Shown in pieces: positions 1 through 11,951 of a stretch of DNA of 64,000 nt (position 1 is the first letter of the stretch; every line of letters begins with the position of its first letter). The stretch is from Lactarius indigo (lineage: Eukaryota; Basidiomycota; Agaricomycetes; Russulales; Russulaceae): assembly GCA_025766275.1 (NCBI GenBank), contig JAFKAC010000008.1, positions 372,001 through 436,000 of the forward strand, in the 5' to 3' direction. The position numbers and the translations under genes are program-made. Under the pieces are notes generated by a model. The model worked only from the letters and a program-made list of their open reading frames with translations. It was not told the origin of the DNA and did no database searches.

Positions 1-1005
1 GTGGGGAAATCGGTGGTACGGGTAACGTAGGCGATTCGAGTAAGGGTAAAAAGTTGAAGCGGGGTACGGGACGGGGTTGCACAGGAATGTTGTAGGGAAG
101 ACGGGGGGGAGGAGGTGGTGGAACCCATGGCTCAACAGTAGAGGAACGAGGCGATGGCGGTTTGGGTGGATCTAAATTTTGCGAAGGGGGTGGAGTCGTC
201 AAAGTGCTCGGAGGGGGGGTGGACGGTGGAGAAGGCGGTGGACGAGACGGAAGAGAAGTCGGACGTTCTATTTTGGGTTTGTAGATCACAGAAGGGGGTG
301 ATGCCAGTTTAGGAGACGTGGAAGTATCGGGACCAATAAGTGGAACTAGACCAACAGGAACAGTGTTGAGGAAGTGTGTGCGAGGAACACCGCGTGCATC
401 CAGCTCTGGAAGGTCCGGGTCCTGGAGGGGCTGGGGAGCATGGGGGAGTGAACGCTGAATCTCCTTGAGCTCCAGCATATCCCTTGCAATAATTTAGAGT
501 CAGATTAATGTCAGGTGAAAAGACCATGCGATGCAAGGAGAGGACAAGTGAGGGGAGGGAGGAACAGGTATATTAGGAGGGTGTTTGAAAGTGCTATGGG
601 ACTATGGCATGAATACGACATAGCTAGAAAGAGGACAAATGCCGAAGAAGGTGCACGGAGTGGTCACGCGAGAAGGAAACCACGGCGAAACTGGCGGGAA
701 ATAACTCACTGGTAAGTCAATCTTGGGGTAATATCGGCTGGAGACCGATCCCATTCGTCGGCGACAAAAACTTTGTTAACAAGTTCTGAGCAGAAATGAA
801 CGCATCTGCGCGTTAGGCATGCGTCGGTGAGAGATTGGTCTGGACGACGTCTTCTAGAGAGGGATGGGGCATCTACAGGGATGAGGAGCGGAGTAGAACC
901 ACGAGTGGGAGGAGGAGTAGCTATGCTAGACGAGTTAGATGGAGAGGGAGAGGGAGAGGGGGAATGGGAGTGAGAATGGGAATGGTGTTTAAGACAGCCC
1001 CGCAT
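1..1005 (-). CDS. Proline-rich fungal protein with an EWDRSP motif (3' part outside window)
   Basis: The reading frame starts at ATG 1005 and reads to the left edge with no stop, so the C-terminus is missing. Exon 1 (1005-710) begins MRGCLKHH, followed by a His/Ser and Ser/Pro repeat and then a conserved-looking core with VHF and VADEWDRSP. A GTGAGT donor at 709 and an AG acceptor ending at 483 join in phase to give LTYQDMLELKEIQRSLP, which reads as one conserved stretch. The 227-base intron is long for this window. Exon 2 is very rich in Pro/Ser (PPPSPPSTPPP). I recall fungal proteins of unknown function carrying a similar VHF-DEWDRSP-ELKxIQ block, but I cannot name the family. The VHF stretch could be a PP1-docking (RVxF-like) motif, which is inference. 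An upstream start is possible. Confidence 0.6.
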
Positions 1006-1407
1006 GGTGAGGAGGGAAAGGACGGGGTAGGGTAGTGGAAGAGGAGGGACGGAAGGAGAGTTGTTGCACTTAAGAAAAGGTGGCGGTCTCGGTTCGGAAG
1101 GACCGGCCGACGGTGTCCACCTCGGCGGTCAAATAAGGCGAAGGACCCAGACATCTGCGATGCACAATCTGAAATGAATTTGACCATCTAAACGACCACC
1201 CCATCTCAAACCGCATTTTCCCCTCAGTCCTTCTAGACGAGTAACAACACCCTTCTTATCAACTCAACGCTCCCATACTCTATCAAAACAAACGTCAAGC
1301 TCCCCGCAAGCCTCAACTTGGTCCCGTCCAACTATGGAAATCCGATACCGGGGATTTGTCTCGATATACGTACTCAAACACCGCCCCGATGTGGGAGTGC
1401 GTGCCAC
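1006..1407. other. Short intergenic stretch, nothing recognised
   Basis: This lies between the start of the proline-rich gene and the stop of the TMEM170-type gene, both on the minus strand. It would hold the promoter of the former and the 3' end of the latter. I see no gene or repeat. Confidence 0.5.
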
Positions 1408-2237
1408 TCAAATGCGGTCGATCACAGATGGGAACGCCCTGTAAGGGTGCCTCGAATCAACAAGACAACTCAGGACATGAAACTTCAGGACGTTACCCAA
1501 GCACGACAGAACTTGCAATGATGAGTGCCCAAACAGGAGGTAACCAACTACACCCACGGCCATATAATCAATTATGAGCTTTTTTTGCGCACATCAAGAC
1601 TTTAGACGCACGTAGAAATATTGAAGTCCCCAGCGGTGTACACCGCCCACAGAACATAGCCAACCACCGCGCTCTCCACGAATGATGCACCTACGGCGGT
1701 GACCAGAAACACGAACAGCGTAAATATTGCGTACGTGAGCCGGGAGCGATGTACATTCTTCCGTGGTTGCGGAGCGCCCGGCTGCATTGGTCTCGGCGGT
1801 TCCGGGGTGGGATAGAAGCAGGTCAGGCGACTGTGCAGAAGCCACTGGTGTCAACGGAATCATTGAATGTGAATGGGGTGCTGCCTGGGGCGTATGTTTC
1901 TGACTCGTTGGGGCCGTCGTGTCCCCATGTTTGTCGCGCCGTGACGGAAAAATGATGTTGAAAGTAGCAATCCCACCGGTGATGAGGAAAAACAGTGAAT
2001 TGAATATTAACGTCCAGTAAAATGTGAAGCGGAATACATCTGCTCAATCCCGAGAGCTGAGTCAGTTGCACAGTATCGAGTTAACAGTGCACATGTCAAA
2101 CCTCCAGCATGTGTGAGGTAACGACCACCCGGCTGGATAGGGGCATGGTGCTCAAGGTGATGAAACTCGATGAGAGGGTCATATAGAGATGGCCATGTCG
2201 GGGTCGGTGGCTCGGTCTGCGTTTGCGTTGCAGACAT
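1408..2237 (-). CDS. TMEM170-family integral membrane protein (with one apparent frame break)
   Basis: Start ATG 2237 gives MSATQTQTEPPTPTWPSLYD. Exons: 2237-2102, 2039 to about 1800, on to 1613, then 1547-1497 and 1438-1408 (TGA). The small terminal exons join in phase as FNISTWLPPVWALII and VVLGAFPSVIDRI, matching the end of fungal TMEM170-like proteins. Three hydrophobic segments are visible: VFRFTFYWTLIFNSLFFLI, the stretch after RSRLTYAIFTLFVFL with the SAVVGYVL core, and VWALIIASSVVLG. A Ser/Pro linker separates the first from the second. The family acts in ER/nuclear envelope membranes (family knowledge). Between about 1850 and 1800 the frame must change from LTPVASAQSPDLL to PTPEPPRPMQPG. 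I find no plausible intron there, so a one-base indel is likely, either an assembly error or a real lesion. Confidence 0.7.
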
Positions 2238-5200
2238 GCAACATACACCGTGATGAGACGAGACAGCCCTGGCCTCGCCCTCTCAGCCTGGCTCTGGCTC
2301 CGCTGATTATATAATAAACGATGCTATTCCCGAAGGAAGGGCCGGACACCGGACAGCACAACACTCACAAGCCGACTCGGACTCGGAGCGGAAATAGGCT
2401 TTTGCAAGGAGCCGCTAAGGCAAGCTCTGCTGAGCTGCCCGGGCTCTTCTCTCAAACGTCAGTTATATCAATCGACAATCGCCTTTTGTTAGGAAAAATG
2501 TTCTGGCCATTCTAGGAAGGCCTGTTCATGCCGTCGTTTGCAGTGTGTGTCGCTCCTAAACACGCAAGATCTACAAGAAGCCCCTAGATCCCCTTATCTG
2601 TCCAGAGCTTTGCTGAGCTACAACTTATGATCCACACGTAAAAGCGACGGTTTAGGGACTTGTCGGTTTAAAACAAGGTTTTCAGGTTGGAAGAATATCG
2701 CCAGGTATTTGACGTCACATTTTCCAGTGGTCTCGTAGATGTCGTCACTGTTCAACGTTCAACGTTCAATTACCGGCTCTTCCTCACTTTGCGGGCCAGT
2801 TGCGGCACTTCGCGTAGGGAACTTACATCGTGACGTTGAAGTACAAGGACTACAGTTACTGATTACCATGAATAAATAGGTCATTCACATGCATCAGAGG
2901 TGCGTCAGAATAGCCTACCCATCTTTCAGCCCCATTCCTATTGCCGATCTGATTTACGGCATCTTTCGCAGCTGAAGTGTGCACTTCGTAGAGCCGGGTA
3001 TACCCGTGCTGCCACTTCAATAACTATGGTACATCTATATGACCAAAAAGGCTCTTTATCACATACTGATAGCCCCACTCGGGTCCCCGTTGTGCTTTAG
3101 GTAAGCTCCGAGTAACTCTTACGTTGCGATGTCTCTTGGGGTTGATGTGTGTCAGTCATCTCGAAGCCAGCATGATCGTGATCAAGGGCTTCGGCGCTCT
3201 ACTAGTTGCGTGTCACTGTTCCGTCTCGGTTTGTAAGAGCTTTTCCCCGCTTGGTGCGGGGGTTCCTTCGGACGCACTTGCTACGGCCCCTTCTACGTAC
3301 TCGAGTTTCGAGCCTACCGACCCTCGTCACACTTTAGGTAGGCTATGCATACGCATGTTGCAATGCATGGGCGCTTAGCGAATAGTTTGAGTAGCATCTC
3401 CTGGTGTAATGACGGAATAGACCTCTGCCTTGTTCTCAGTCCAAATCTCAATCGCGCCGAGTACGCCGTCCCAAGGACTACCGGCAGCTCAAAATGATGA
3501 TCGGTGGGAATCGCCAGGCAATCAATACTTCTCGTTTTTTTTTCAAGCGATTTACCGGAAGGGTTCAGTTCTATTAGAGCTGGCATCTTGACCATGAAGT
3601 TCGGGCTAAGGACGTGAGCGGTCTACCTAGGGGTTTCGTCGACAATGCAAGACAATGCTAACCACGGCAAACCCATTCATGTTTATCGCATCCCTAGGTC
3701 TCCCACGAAGCTCAGCAACTGGCAGCTCACAGTCAATCCCTTTCTGTGAGCGGGCTTCCCCTCTCCTCCGTCTTACCTAGCATATCTGCTAGGTGAGTCC
3801 TCGGTCAATATGCCGCGGACGGCAGCACGCTTTTCACGTGTGACCATAACTGGGCTATATGCTCTGCTCTGCCCCCACAGAGTACGAAGACGCAGTCGCC
3901 TCATTGGTCCCGGGCACCCGAGAAGTCAGACCTACTTATGTTACTTCTTGCGACCCGGGGAATATCGCGATCGAAGAATACCTCTCCCTTCCCAGAACAC
4001 ATACTATCCGGTAGTTGCCACAGGCCGCTTGAACTATTTGCGCTCCTTTCTTGACCACGAGCCCCCTTGGCGTCATCGTGTCGTTATAACGGCTACCAAG
4101 CACGTTCATCACCCAGAGCTCTACAGCCCCTAAGCGACAGCGTAAGACGCCGCGACTTCATGTAGTGGCGTCTTGCCTACGCCTTCAACGTGTTCAAAAT
4201 GAGGGGGTACGAATCACCTCGGACGCTTTCCGCTCTAGCATCAGCGGGATCTTCGTGTCGATATCGGAAACCGCTGCCCTTCATCTGTCCTGACTTCCAC
4301 CTAAAAACCCCCGCCTCGAGGAGTCGTGGAATAGTCGCAGGTAAGGAAAACCCACCCTCCCTATACCCTGCCTCGTTTCCGGTCCTGCCTGCTGACTGCC
4401 CTCCCCTGGTTAGTACCCAGCCTTGAACCCGCGCATCTCCCACATTCAACTCCATGGGCAGGGTATGGGGGAACCAGAACCAGCTCTCTCATGACCTGTT
4501 TCTATTCCGCAGAAAGATGTCCGTCAGAAACTGGCTGCCAGTACCGTTTCAGACGTCAACACCGGTCAGTTGGTAATAGTTTCCCGAAAAAGGGTTGATT
4601 GTTAGCAGGGCGCAGCGTAAACCAGGTGGCGACTGAAATGCCATTTGGCCGCAGCGTCGACAACACTCCCACGTGAAAAACGTGCCACTCTGGAGTGTGA
4701 GCCCCTATGTCCGGTCGTGCCTCAGTCAACTGGTCCTTGACCTGCACCACACAACCGTCGTCCGACTCAGCCGCCATCTCTGCGCTATCTGATCGTGTAT
4801 AACCATCACCCCTGGCAACTCTATCCTTATCCCCCAATCGCACCTCAGATACCCTTCTATCTACTAGGACTTCTCTATTGAAGTGATCTGGGTCCCCGAG
4901 TGGATCGCACCCACGGGCTTCTCGCTCACCAAGTTCCCGGCAAGCAGGCTTGCTCCTCAGTCATGTGTGTTGCTTGGCCCGGTTCCTGAGCTGTGTCTCC
5001 TGCCCTTGTCCGCCACATCACCTGTCACGCCGCCACGGGGACTTACATCGCCTGCTTCTTACCAATCCCCCGAAGTCGACATGATTGCCCCCCGCCCATT
5101 CCCCCCTTTATGCGGAGGTTAAACGTGTCTCGACTTTACTCCCCCCTTACGAGGACAGTCTCCTTTCGGACTCTCGGGCGCGGAACACGGGAGCAACGCC

Positions 5201-6210
5201 TCACTGAAGTTCATTTGGTACACTATGAGTGCATGTTGACCTAGAGAAATGATAGGGAGGACCTTTTCTTCTATCTTGGGGACTTCTCCGTCATAGCTGC
5301 GATTGAATGTGCCCCCCTTTGTTTCGAATGGGTGGCACCATCTTGGCTTCATTTGTTCAGCAGCCTGATAGGAATGTACACCTTCAAGGACCGCTTTCTG
5401 TGGTTTATAAGCACGTTTTAACCCCGAAAGGCTGTTGCAACATGCACCTTAGGAAGAAGTGACTTAAGCGTGGTGAAAACGTGTAGTGACGACGTTTGTC
5501 GAACGCCCCATCAACTGTTTGACGAGAACCTTTGGATCAAGATCGAAATCTGTACACTATAGCTTCAGTAGACGGATGGTACGTCGCCGGGCAACCCCCG
5601 CCGCACCCTTATCGTCGACACGAAACGACAACGGGCTGTCCCAAACGATGGCCGACGCATTTTCGAGCGGATCGTTGTCAGATACATACCGCAGCACCCG
5701 GAACATCGAAATGTTCCGTGCGGTTGCTGGCTACCAGCGCATACGGATGTCAATGGGGGCGGCTCCAGACGGGATTGCGGAAGGGCGAAAGGTCCGACTC
5801 GGAGTTTGGCAAGATTCTCAGTGGTGTCCCAATTTGTCGATATCGGCAGATATGATCTCACTAATCATCAATCACTTTAGTAGGGGGCGGGGCCGGTTGA
5901 GCGGTGAAATGGACTGACCCAATGGGAAGACATAGAGGGCCGATAGGCAAAGGGTTGGATGTGTGATGAGGCAGGGACGGATAGCTTACGCAGACGAGAA
6001 CCGATTCAAGACGCTTACACGAGAGGGGAACGAGAATAGCACCGACAGTGAGCTGATAATTTACAAGGCGATGCTTCGAAGCCTATATACACGAATAGGA
6101 GTCGAATTACGAATTTTTGAATGAGTACCGGAGTGCGCTAGTTGTTAACAGTGGCTCGACTTAGACTTGGTGGCCCTTACATTAGGATGTGTCCGAAGGG
6201 GCTTTAACAC

Positions 6211-6253
6211 ATTCCGCATTACTTGCAGTTCGGAACTGCAAGTGATGCGGAAT
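6211..6253. repeat. Near-perfect inverted repeat (21-bp arms, 1-base centre)
   Basis: The left arm at 6211-6231 begins ATTCCGCATT. The right arm at 6233-6253 is its reverse complement with one mismatch. The arms almost touch, so it would form a cruciform in DNA or a tight hairpin in RNA. No flanking gene accounts for it. It could be the tip of a MITE-like element, a recombination relic or a structured RNA. Confidence 0.85.
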
Positions 6254-6500
6254 ATCAGAACACCAACCAGTGCAATGTGAGACTCGAGTGGAAAAAAGTT
6301 TATCCAATTCGCCCTATTCCATAATCAGGTGTAATATAAGTGAAAGGAGCAACCGTTGGTCGTACTGCAGGTATGCTGTACCACTTTTTGAAAAATCTAT
6401 TTGAACAATCACTTAGAAATGACCGCTTGTGCTTACCGCTCCGAAGTATTGGGCTCATCCCAGCCATTGATGGTGCCATCGCATAGTTCAAGCACAGTCG

Positions 6501-6551
6501 CCCAGATTGGTACGCCATCTCTAAGGCTTGGAGATGGCGTACAAATCTGGG
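6501..6551. repeat. Inverted repeat (21-bp arms, 9-base loop)
   Basis: The left arm at 6501-6521 begins CCCAGATTGG. The right arm at 6531-6551 is its reverse complement with one mismatch, and the loop is TAAGGCTTG. It sits about 250 bases from the hairpin at 6211. The arm sequences of the two hairpins are unrelated. Confidence 0.85.
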
Positions 6552-7221
6552 TTCAAGGTAAGGTAGACCTCAACTTGTTACAGAGCAGGTGTTAGCACTT
6601 TACACCAGATCTGAGTCTATCACACCGGCCTAAATAGATGCTCGCAATAAGCATCTCTCTGACAACGTCCGTGGTAAAAGATTTTAAGAATGTTCTCGAG
6701 ATGTTGACAAAGCTCCTGAACTAGAGTCTCGCCTCGCACAGCGTATTGGACTTTCCACTTGAGCATGTTTGACCATAAATTATCTCCATCGTCATGATAT
6801 GGTGGTCTCATTCAACACTGCCGCCACGTGTAAGCCAAGTCTGCCATAACTCCGTTCTTGTCTCCAAATCTGGCGAAGTGAGAGGTTGGAGCTGAGAAAG
6901 ACGCGGTACGAATGGAGATGCGGGAAGGAGTGCCTTGTTATAAAAGCGTGAGCGCGCGCGAGTGGAACGGGCCGCGCACTACCGTCCAGTACAGACATCG
7001 TCTGCATCAGGGGTTACTCAAAGAACGAGTTGCTCAAAAAACGACTCGCGCCTCGAGACTATTGCCTTCCTATATGGCTCCCTTGGCCTCTCACATAGAA
7101 CTTGCTCCGAGCCAAATTCACTGATGGCCGTACCATCTTAATTTCTACTCACATACAATCCAGTGGCGCACAAAGATTAAAAGTAGCTATACAGAATACA
7201 AACAAACACGACCTCCCAGCT

Positions 7222-8198
7222 TTAATCCAACTCGAATAGCAGGACCTCCGCGACACTCTCGCCAGTGTTTTCTACGCTGACGGTAGTCCCTGTCCCGGTG
7301 GGAGAAGTGATATAAAGTCCATCTCCCTCCCGCAGTGTAGCGTCCTGAGTGCCGGGCGCATATACGCGGACGGTGTTGCCTGAGGGTGTGCTGGGGTTAT
7401 ATCCCGAAGTCTGCACTACGTGGACATATGCTTTCGACGATTGAGGGCTTAGCTCGTGGGACAAGCTTCTTCCCGGTGAAAGCAGAGTGGCACGGAGGGA
7501 GACGGGCGAGTGCACGGGAGCGGGACCCGCAGCCTCACGGGCGTCAGATACGCCGGTCTCTCCCACTGGCGCAACCACGCGCACCCACTGGTCTTTCTTC
7601 TCTTCATCAGTGAAATGCCTGTATCGCCGGAATGACGTCAGAGACTCGGAACGGAGTAGGGAGTGGCGCTCACCTGGTGAAGTAAGCGGGTTTGAGATTC
7701 GAGACCGAGGGCTTGCACCAGATCTGAAGGAAGTGCACTTGTTTCTCCCCGTGGGCGTGCTCGCTGTGGCGGATCCCAGTACCCGCGGAAGTCATCTGCA
7801 AGTCGCCACGCTTGAGCACCTCTGTGTTGCCCATGGAGTCGTTGCTACAGGTCATTGTTAAAGACTGTTCATAAAATAATACGCACTGCACTGAGGACTC
7901 ACTGTTGTAGCTCTCCAGAGACGACATAGGAGAATATCTCAAACTCGCGATGGCCGTGTGTCCCGAAACCGGTATGGGCATCGACACGGTCCTCGTTCAA
8001 GACACGGAGGCTCCCAAATTGAGAATGCCGGGGGTCGTAATAACTTGTGCAAGTACCTTTGAGCATGACGGGTGACTAGCAGGTAGAATGGGACACATAC
8101 TCTGCGAAACTGAACGTATGGAAAGTCTTCAGCCAGCCGTGGTTGCTGTGACCACGATCGGTGCTAGGACGTAGGAGGAATTCGGTGCCACCAGACAT
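7222..8198 (-). CDS. Pirin-family cupin protein
   Basis: A 268-aa protein on four exons (8198-8101, 8043-7903, 7844-7674, 7618-7222), all phases consistent. The N-terminal cupin holds the pirin signature: GTHGHREFE with candidate metal ligands His62 and His64, and IRHSEHA with His106 and Glu108, matching the two His, His and Glu of characterised pirins. The C-terminal half (from VAPVGETG to VLLFELD) fits the second cupin. Pirins are iron-binding proteins, some with quercetinase activity or a nuclear cofactor role; which applies here is not visible. The start at MSGGTEFLLRPS is chosen because it matches the family N-terminus. An upstream in-frame extension exists but is not family-like. It is divergent from the aspartic protease. 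Confidence 0.9.
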
Positions 8199-8855
8199 AG
8201 CTGAAGTAGAAGTGGTAAGGGTCCTTTCCACGAAATGTCGGTTGGTGTTGGTAATTGCAGAGAAAAGTGTAAGGAGACGAAGTAGGGAAGCCAGTTTAAT
8301 GCTTGGGCTGAGTACCAGCTTTGCTCTCGCCTTAAATGCAAAGTCCGATGTGAACTCAGGGTCGATAAAAGGATAGCGCAGTCTTGCACCCGCTCCATAA
8401 CCGGACAGTCCTCGGTCATCATGCAAACCAAAATTTCCCCGTTCGGTAAAAAGAGAGACACGGTGATGACAAAGGCTATAAGTCATCCCTAACTACACGC
8501 CCACGTGACCCACGTGATATGCATAGCAGCATACCTGGGTGTTGTGACCGACCCAGCCCTTGTAATGCGTTGATGACAGATGGGACGGTGAGTGGCCTAT
8601 TCAGGTCACTGTGCAGTTACCCTGCTGGAGACTACGGAATACCTTCACACACTTCGGTCGACTCGCTTCTCAAGATCTCCCTGGACGGAATGGAAATCCC
8701 AGTTAGGCGTGTGGCCCCTGCCCACCGCACCCTCCGTAGCTTCAGCTCCGCGGACTAGACTGCTGGTCATATTCATATCGCCGTCGTTAAATCTCTTTGC
8801 ACACTCCTGTGGTCTTTTGGTGGGCTCTTACAAGTTTTCGGTCCTCGCTTTCAAG
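8199..8855. promoter_or_regulatory. Intergenic region between divergent pirin and aspartic protease genes
   Basis: This 657-bp gap separates two divergently transcribed starts and should contain both promoters. I see no third gene in it and did not identify specific operator sites. Confidence 0.5.
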
Positions 8856-10458
8856 ATGAAGCTGCTCGTACCTCTCGTATCTTTTTTTCATACGTTCCCG
8901 CTACTCGCTATGGCTGTCTCATTTCGAGGCTCGCCCCAATCACGCAGGGGTCTTTCCATCCCTATCCACAAGCGGGGTACCCTCAATGCACATGGTTCCG
9001 TTTCCCCACATTTCTTACAAGCCAACATCCAGCAATCTGTCGAGTCAGTCTGCTCCCCGCTTTTCGTATTATACATGTCTCTGACTCGACGCCTCAGCAA
9101 GTTCCATGATGGGTTTTCTGCGTACGAGAGGAACACGGGCGAAAGGCATCCCTTGGATTGGCTCCCGGAACCGAATTTACAAGAGAAACGGGACATGGGT
9201 TCCATTCCGCTTGCACCGGCCGACCAGCAACTGTGGTATGGGTCGATTTCCGTGGGCAACCCCGCGAAGAAGTTCCTTGGTATGTTCTCCTACCTTGTCT
9301 CTTTCATATCGTCAATTGACGATTACTAGTGGATTTCGATACGGGGAGCAGCGATCTGTTTTTACCCGGACCACACTGTGAAGAAACCTGCTCCGGCCAT
9401 GCTGTGTATGACCCGTCCGAGAGCTATAGTGCGTCTAACACCGGGAGAACTTTTGTCCTCAAGTTTGGCGACGGTTCAACCGCCGCTGTCGAGGGGTACA
9501 CCGACGTTGTCTCCATTGCGGGGTTGTCCGTAAGTTCGGCTTTACTTGCTAGGCTGCGTGGTCTCTGTAGCGTGCATTCAGGCCAAAGGACAAGTCGTTG
9601 GTGTCGCCAGTGAATATTCTTCGGGTTTCTCCATTTCCAAGTTCACACCAGATGGTCTGCTGGGCCTCGGTTTTCAATCAGTCTCGAAGTACAATGCTAC
9701 CCCATTCTTCACCAACCTTATCTCACAGGGCATCGTCTCTAAACCTGTTTTCGGTGTGCGACTGGCGAATGAGGGTTCCGAACTATTCCTAGGTGGGACG
9801 AACGGAGAGCTCTATCAAGGCGACTTCACTTACGCTCCAGTAACCAAGGAGGTACGTTAGTATACTCCGCTACCGCTACCTTCAGAGCATCACTTCCTCT
9901 TCCAGGGCTACTGGCAAGTTACCCTTGATGGAATTATGCTCAATGGTCGCGAAGTTGTCTCAGTGACACAGGCTATTATCGACACAGGTTCAACGCTCAT
10001 CCTGGGTCCTGCCGAGGTAGTTGAGGCAATATATGGACAAATTCCCGGCGCAATTCCTTCCCTTGGCCCCGATGGGATTAAATCAGGACTGTACACTGGT
10101 TCGTCATCTCGTAATCGCTTTCTAGACCCATCCCTGAAATCATAGGCTATCGTTAGTTCCGTGCAACTTCGACATGACCATTGCACTCAAGTTTGGAAAG
10201 AGGGCGTTTCCCATTGCACCCGATATATTCAACCTTGGGCCTGTCAATGGCCAACCGAACCGATGTTATGGTGGTTTGGCGTCTCAATCAAAGACTGGTG
10301 AGAAGACCCTCCTCTTCAATGACATTATCAGGCTGATTAATAATTCGTCGGAAGCACGTTTCTGGATTTTGGGGGATACGTTCCTACAAAATGTTTACAC
10401 TGCCTTCGACTTCGGTCGGAAGAGTGTTGGGTTTGCTTCGCTCGTCGACCCTTCGTAA
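8856..10458 (+). CDS. Secreted pepsin-type aspartic protease (A1 family)
   Basis: A 444-aa pre-pro-enzyme on six exons (8856-9043, 9098-9279, 9330-9529, 9582-9851, 9906-10098, 10157-10458). It opens with a signal peptide (MKLLVPLVSFFHTFPLLAMA), then a basic propeptide. The mature domain carries both catalytic motifs, DFDTGSSDLF (Asp near residue 127) and IIDTGSTLIL (Asp near 306), with WYGSISVGNP before the first and FWILGDTFLQNVYTAFDFG near the end. It should cleave proteins at acid pH outside the cell or in the vacuole. The first intron (9044-9097) is a multiple of three and uses a GTCAGT donor. I prefer it spliced because the retained sequence would put a hydrophobic segment into the propeptide. 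No Ser/Thr-rich GPI-anchor tail is seen. Confidence 0.93.
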
Positions 10459-11263
10459 ACGTCCTTAATCTGTCGCGTGATACAACCCTTTGGATGTTAC
10501 AAATACACTTGGCTTGTTCCATTAACTAGCGTCTACGAGTCAGGTACTATCGCGACGAGGATAAGAAAATTGTGGGTGTGGCAAAGTTATACTTGTTTAT
10601 GTACACTCCCGCCTTTCAAAGCCTTAAACTACCGCCGTTCTCTTGGCACGGGTTCTCGTTGTAAGTTAGGCAGTGGAGTCAAAGGAGCGGACAAAGTAAA
10701 CATTTGCAGTCAAAAGAGCTCCCCACGGATCCCTGCCTCACTGACGAGTGACCGTTAAAGTAACGTAACTTGACACCATCTGGGTCATCGCTCTTGCCTC
10801 TAATGCATCCAGAACGGCATTGACGCATACTCGATATCTGAGGGAATATGTGAGCTGGGTTTCGATGCCCAACGCACCTGTAGGTAGATAGACCAGAAAG
10901 CTACGCTGGAGATGCCTCAAGTTCTAAGTGTTACTTAGTGGTCTTATTCTGTATGCCGCCACGACCTCGTCCTGTTTGTTCGTACAGTGTCCGACGGATG
11001 TTGGGCCTCGCAAGCGTCTTTACCGATTCCCAATGCACGTTGTACACGGAGGTCGCGAGTAAGAATGGCGCAGGCAATTGAGCTCCTCGGAAATGAACGC
11101 TATAGGAATTAAAACTCAGCTTTATTGTACTAGCCCGTACAGAATATTGACTCCTCGTATCGGCCTCGTTCTCATAAGCTATACAATCTGGAGCCTAGTT
11201 GTGTCCGGCCCTTCTGACAGATCGTCGAGTCTGGTGTACCCATTAGCTCGGGTATCCGATACA
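10459..11263. other. Gene-free intergenic stretch
   Basis: This lies between the protease stop and the small gene at 11264. I see no supported coding region, RNA gene or repeat. Confidence 0.5.
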
Positions 11264-11661
11264 ATGACGGATTACACTACCCTCCCGATGGAAGCACACG
11301 ACAATAGATCTGTGTTTGTCGAGCACGCGTGGAACATTGGCAGGGCTTACCGAAATCAGGCTCTCGAATTGATTTCTATGTGCAGACTCCTCTCCCGTCT
11401 TGCGCCACCAAAGTTTTTGCACGAAGATGCAGAGCTAAGAAGGTAACAGGTAGTAACCAACCACCCCAAGTTTCTTTCACGCGTTTTGTCTTCCCGCCTC
11501 TGACGTCTTCTTGTAGAATTCTTCGAGTATGTGATCTAGCATTGCGTTCCGCTGCAAATTCGGGTACCGAAGTGACTGATGAAGCGAACGCACGATTCAA
11601 AGAAGCGACTCGGCTGTTGAGTACGTTGAGTGGCCGCTCAGGGAGAAGGCGTCGCTTGTGA
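11264..11661 (+). CDS. Small protein of unknown function, 107 aa
   Basis: Two exons (11264-11442, 11517-11661) join in phase through a GTAACA donor and a TTGTAG acceptor. The N-terminus is MTDYTTLPMEAHDNRSVFVE and the protein ends in the basic run SGRSGRRRRL. It looks mostly alpha-helical, with two amphipathic stretches (around AYRNQALELISMCRLLSRLAP and DEANARFKEATRLLSTLSG). I do not recognise the family. It lies 290 bases upstream of F-box/STAND copy 1. Copy 2 has no counterpart, because a different gene lies upstream there. It could be an independent gene or a remnant of a larger one. Confidence 0.5.
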
Positions 11662-11951
11662 GCGACAGCTAGTACCATTGTTGAGACTTCCGCTGACTCT
11701 CATTCTGGAAGGCACCCCCCGATCTCTGTCCACTCAAGAATGAAAATAGCACGACAGAAAGATCGCGTAGAGTGTGATTGGTCGCATGCGGTGAGCTTTG
11801 CGTACGCGTCTTTCCGCGCCTCCAACCCAACTCTACTTCCCCAGAGATCTGAGAACAAATGGGGACCAACAACGACCATAAACTTCGTGCTCCTTAGGTC
11901 TCCGTTACTGTCCCCTCACGATCCGGAAACAATCGTCGTGAGCCGTGAGCA

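Larger units (their letters stand above)
2238..7221. other. Five-kilobase gene-free stretch
   Basis: I find no reading frame with recognisable domains or a consistent exon chain. Open stretches such as 5486-5917 (+), 3314-3595 (-), 3810-4133 (+) and 6620-6811 (-) look like chance or decayed sequence. No tRNA or rRNA was recognised. A short tandem TTCAACG repeat lies at about 2751-2768. Two strong hairpins, listed separately, lie at 6211-6253 and 6501-6551. It may be an eroded mobile element or old intergenic DNA, and I cannot decide between them. Confidence 0.5.

Noticed and set aside
3314..3595. 93-codon minus-strand frame, considered as rRNA antisense or coding
   Set aside because: I could not match it to rRNA or a protein family, and it is bounded by stops with no supporting exons.
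5486..5917. 143-codon plus-strand frame in the gene-free region
   Set aside because: No recognisable motif, irregular composition, no neighbouring exon that extends it.
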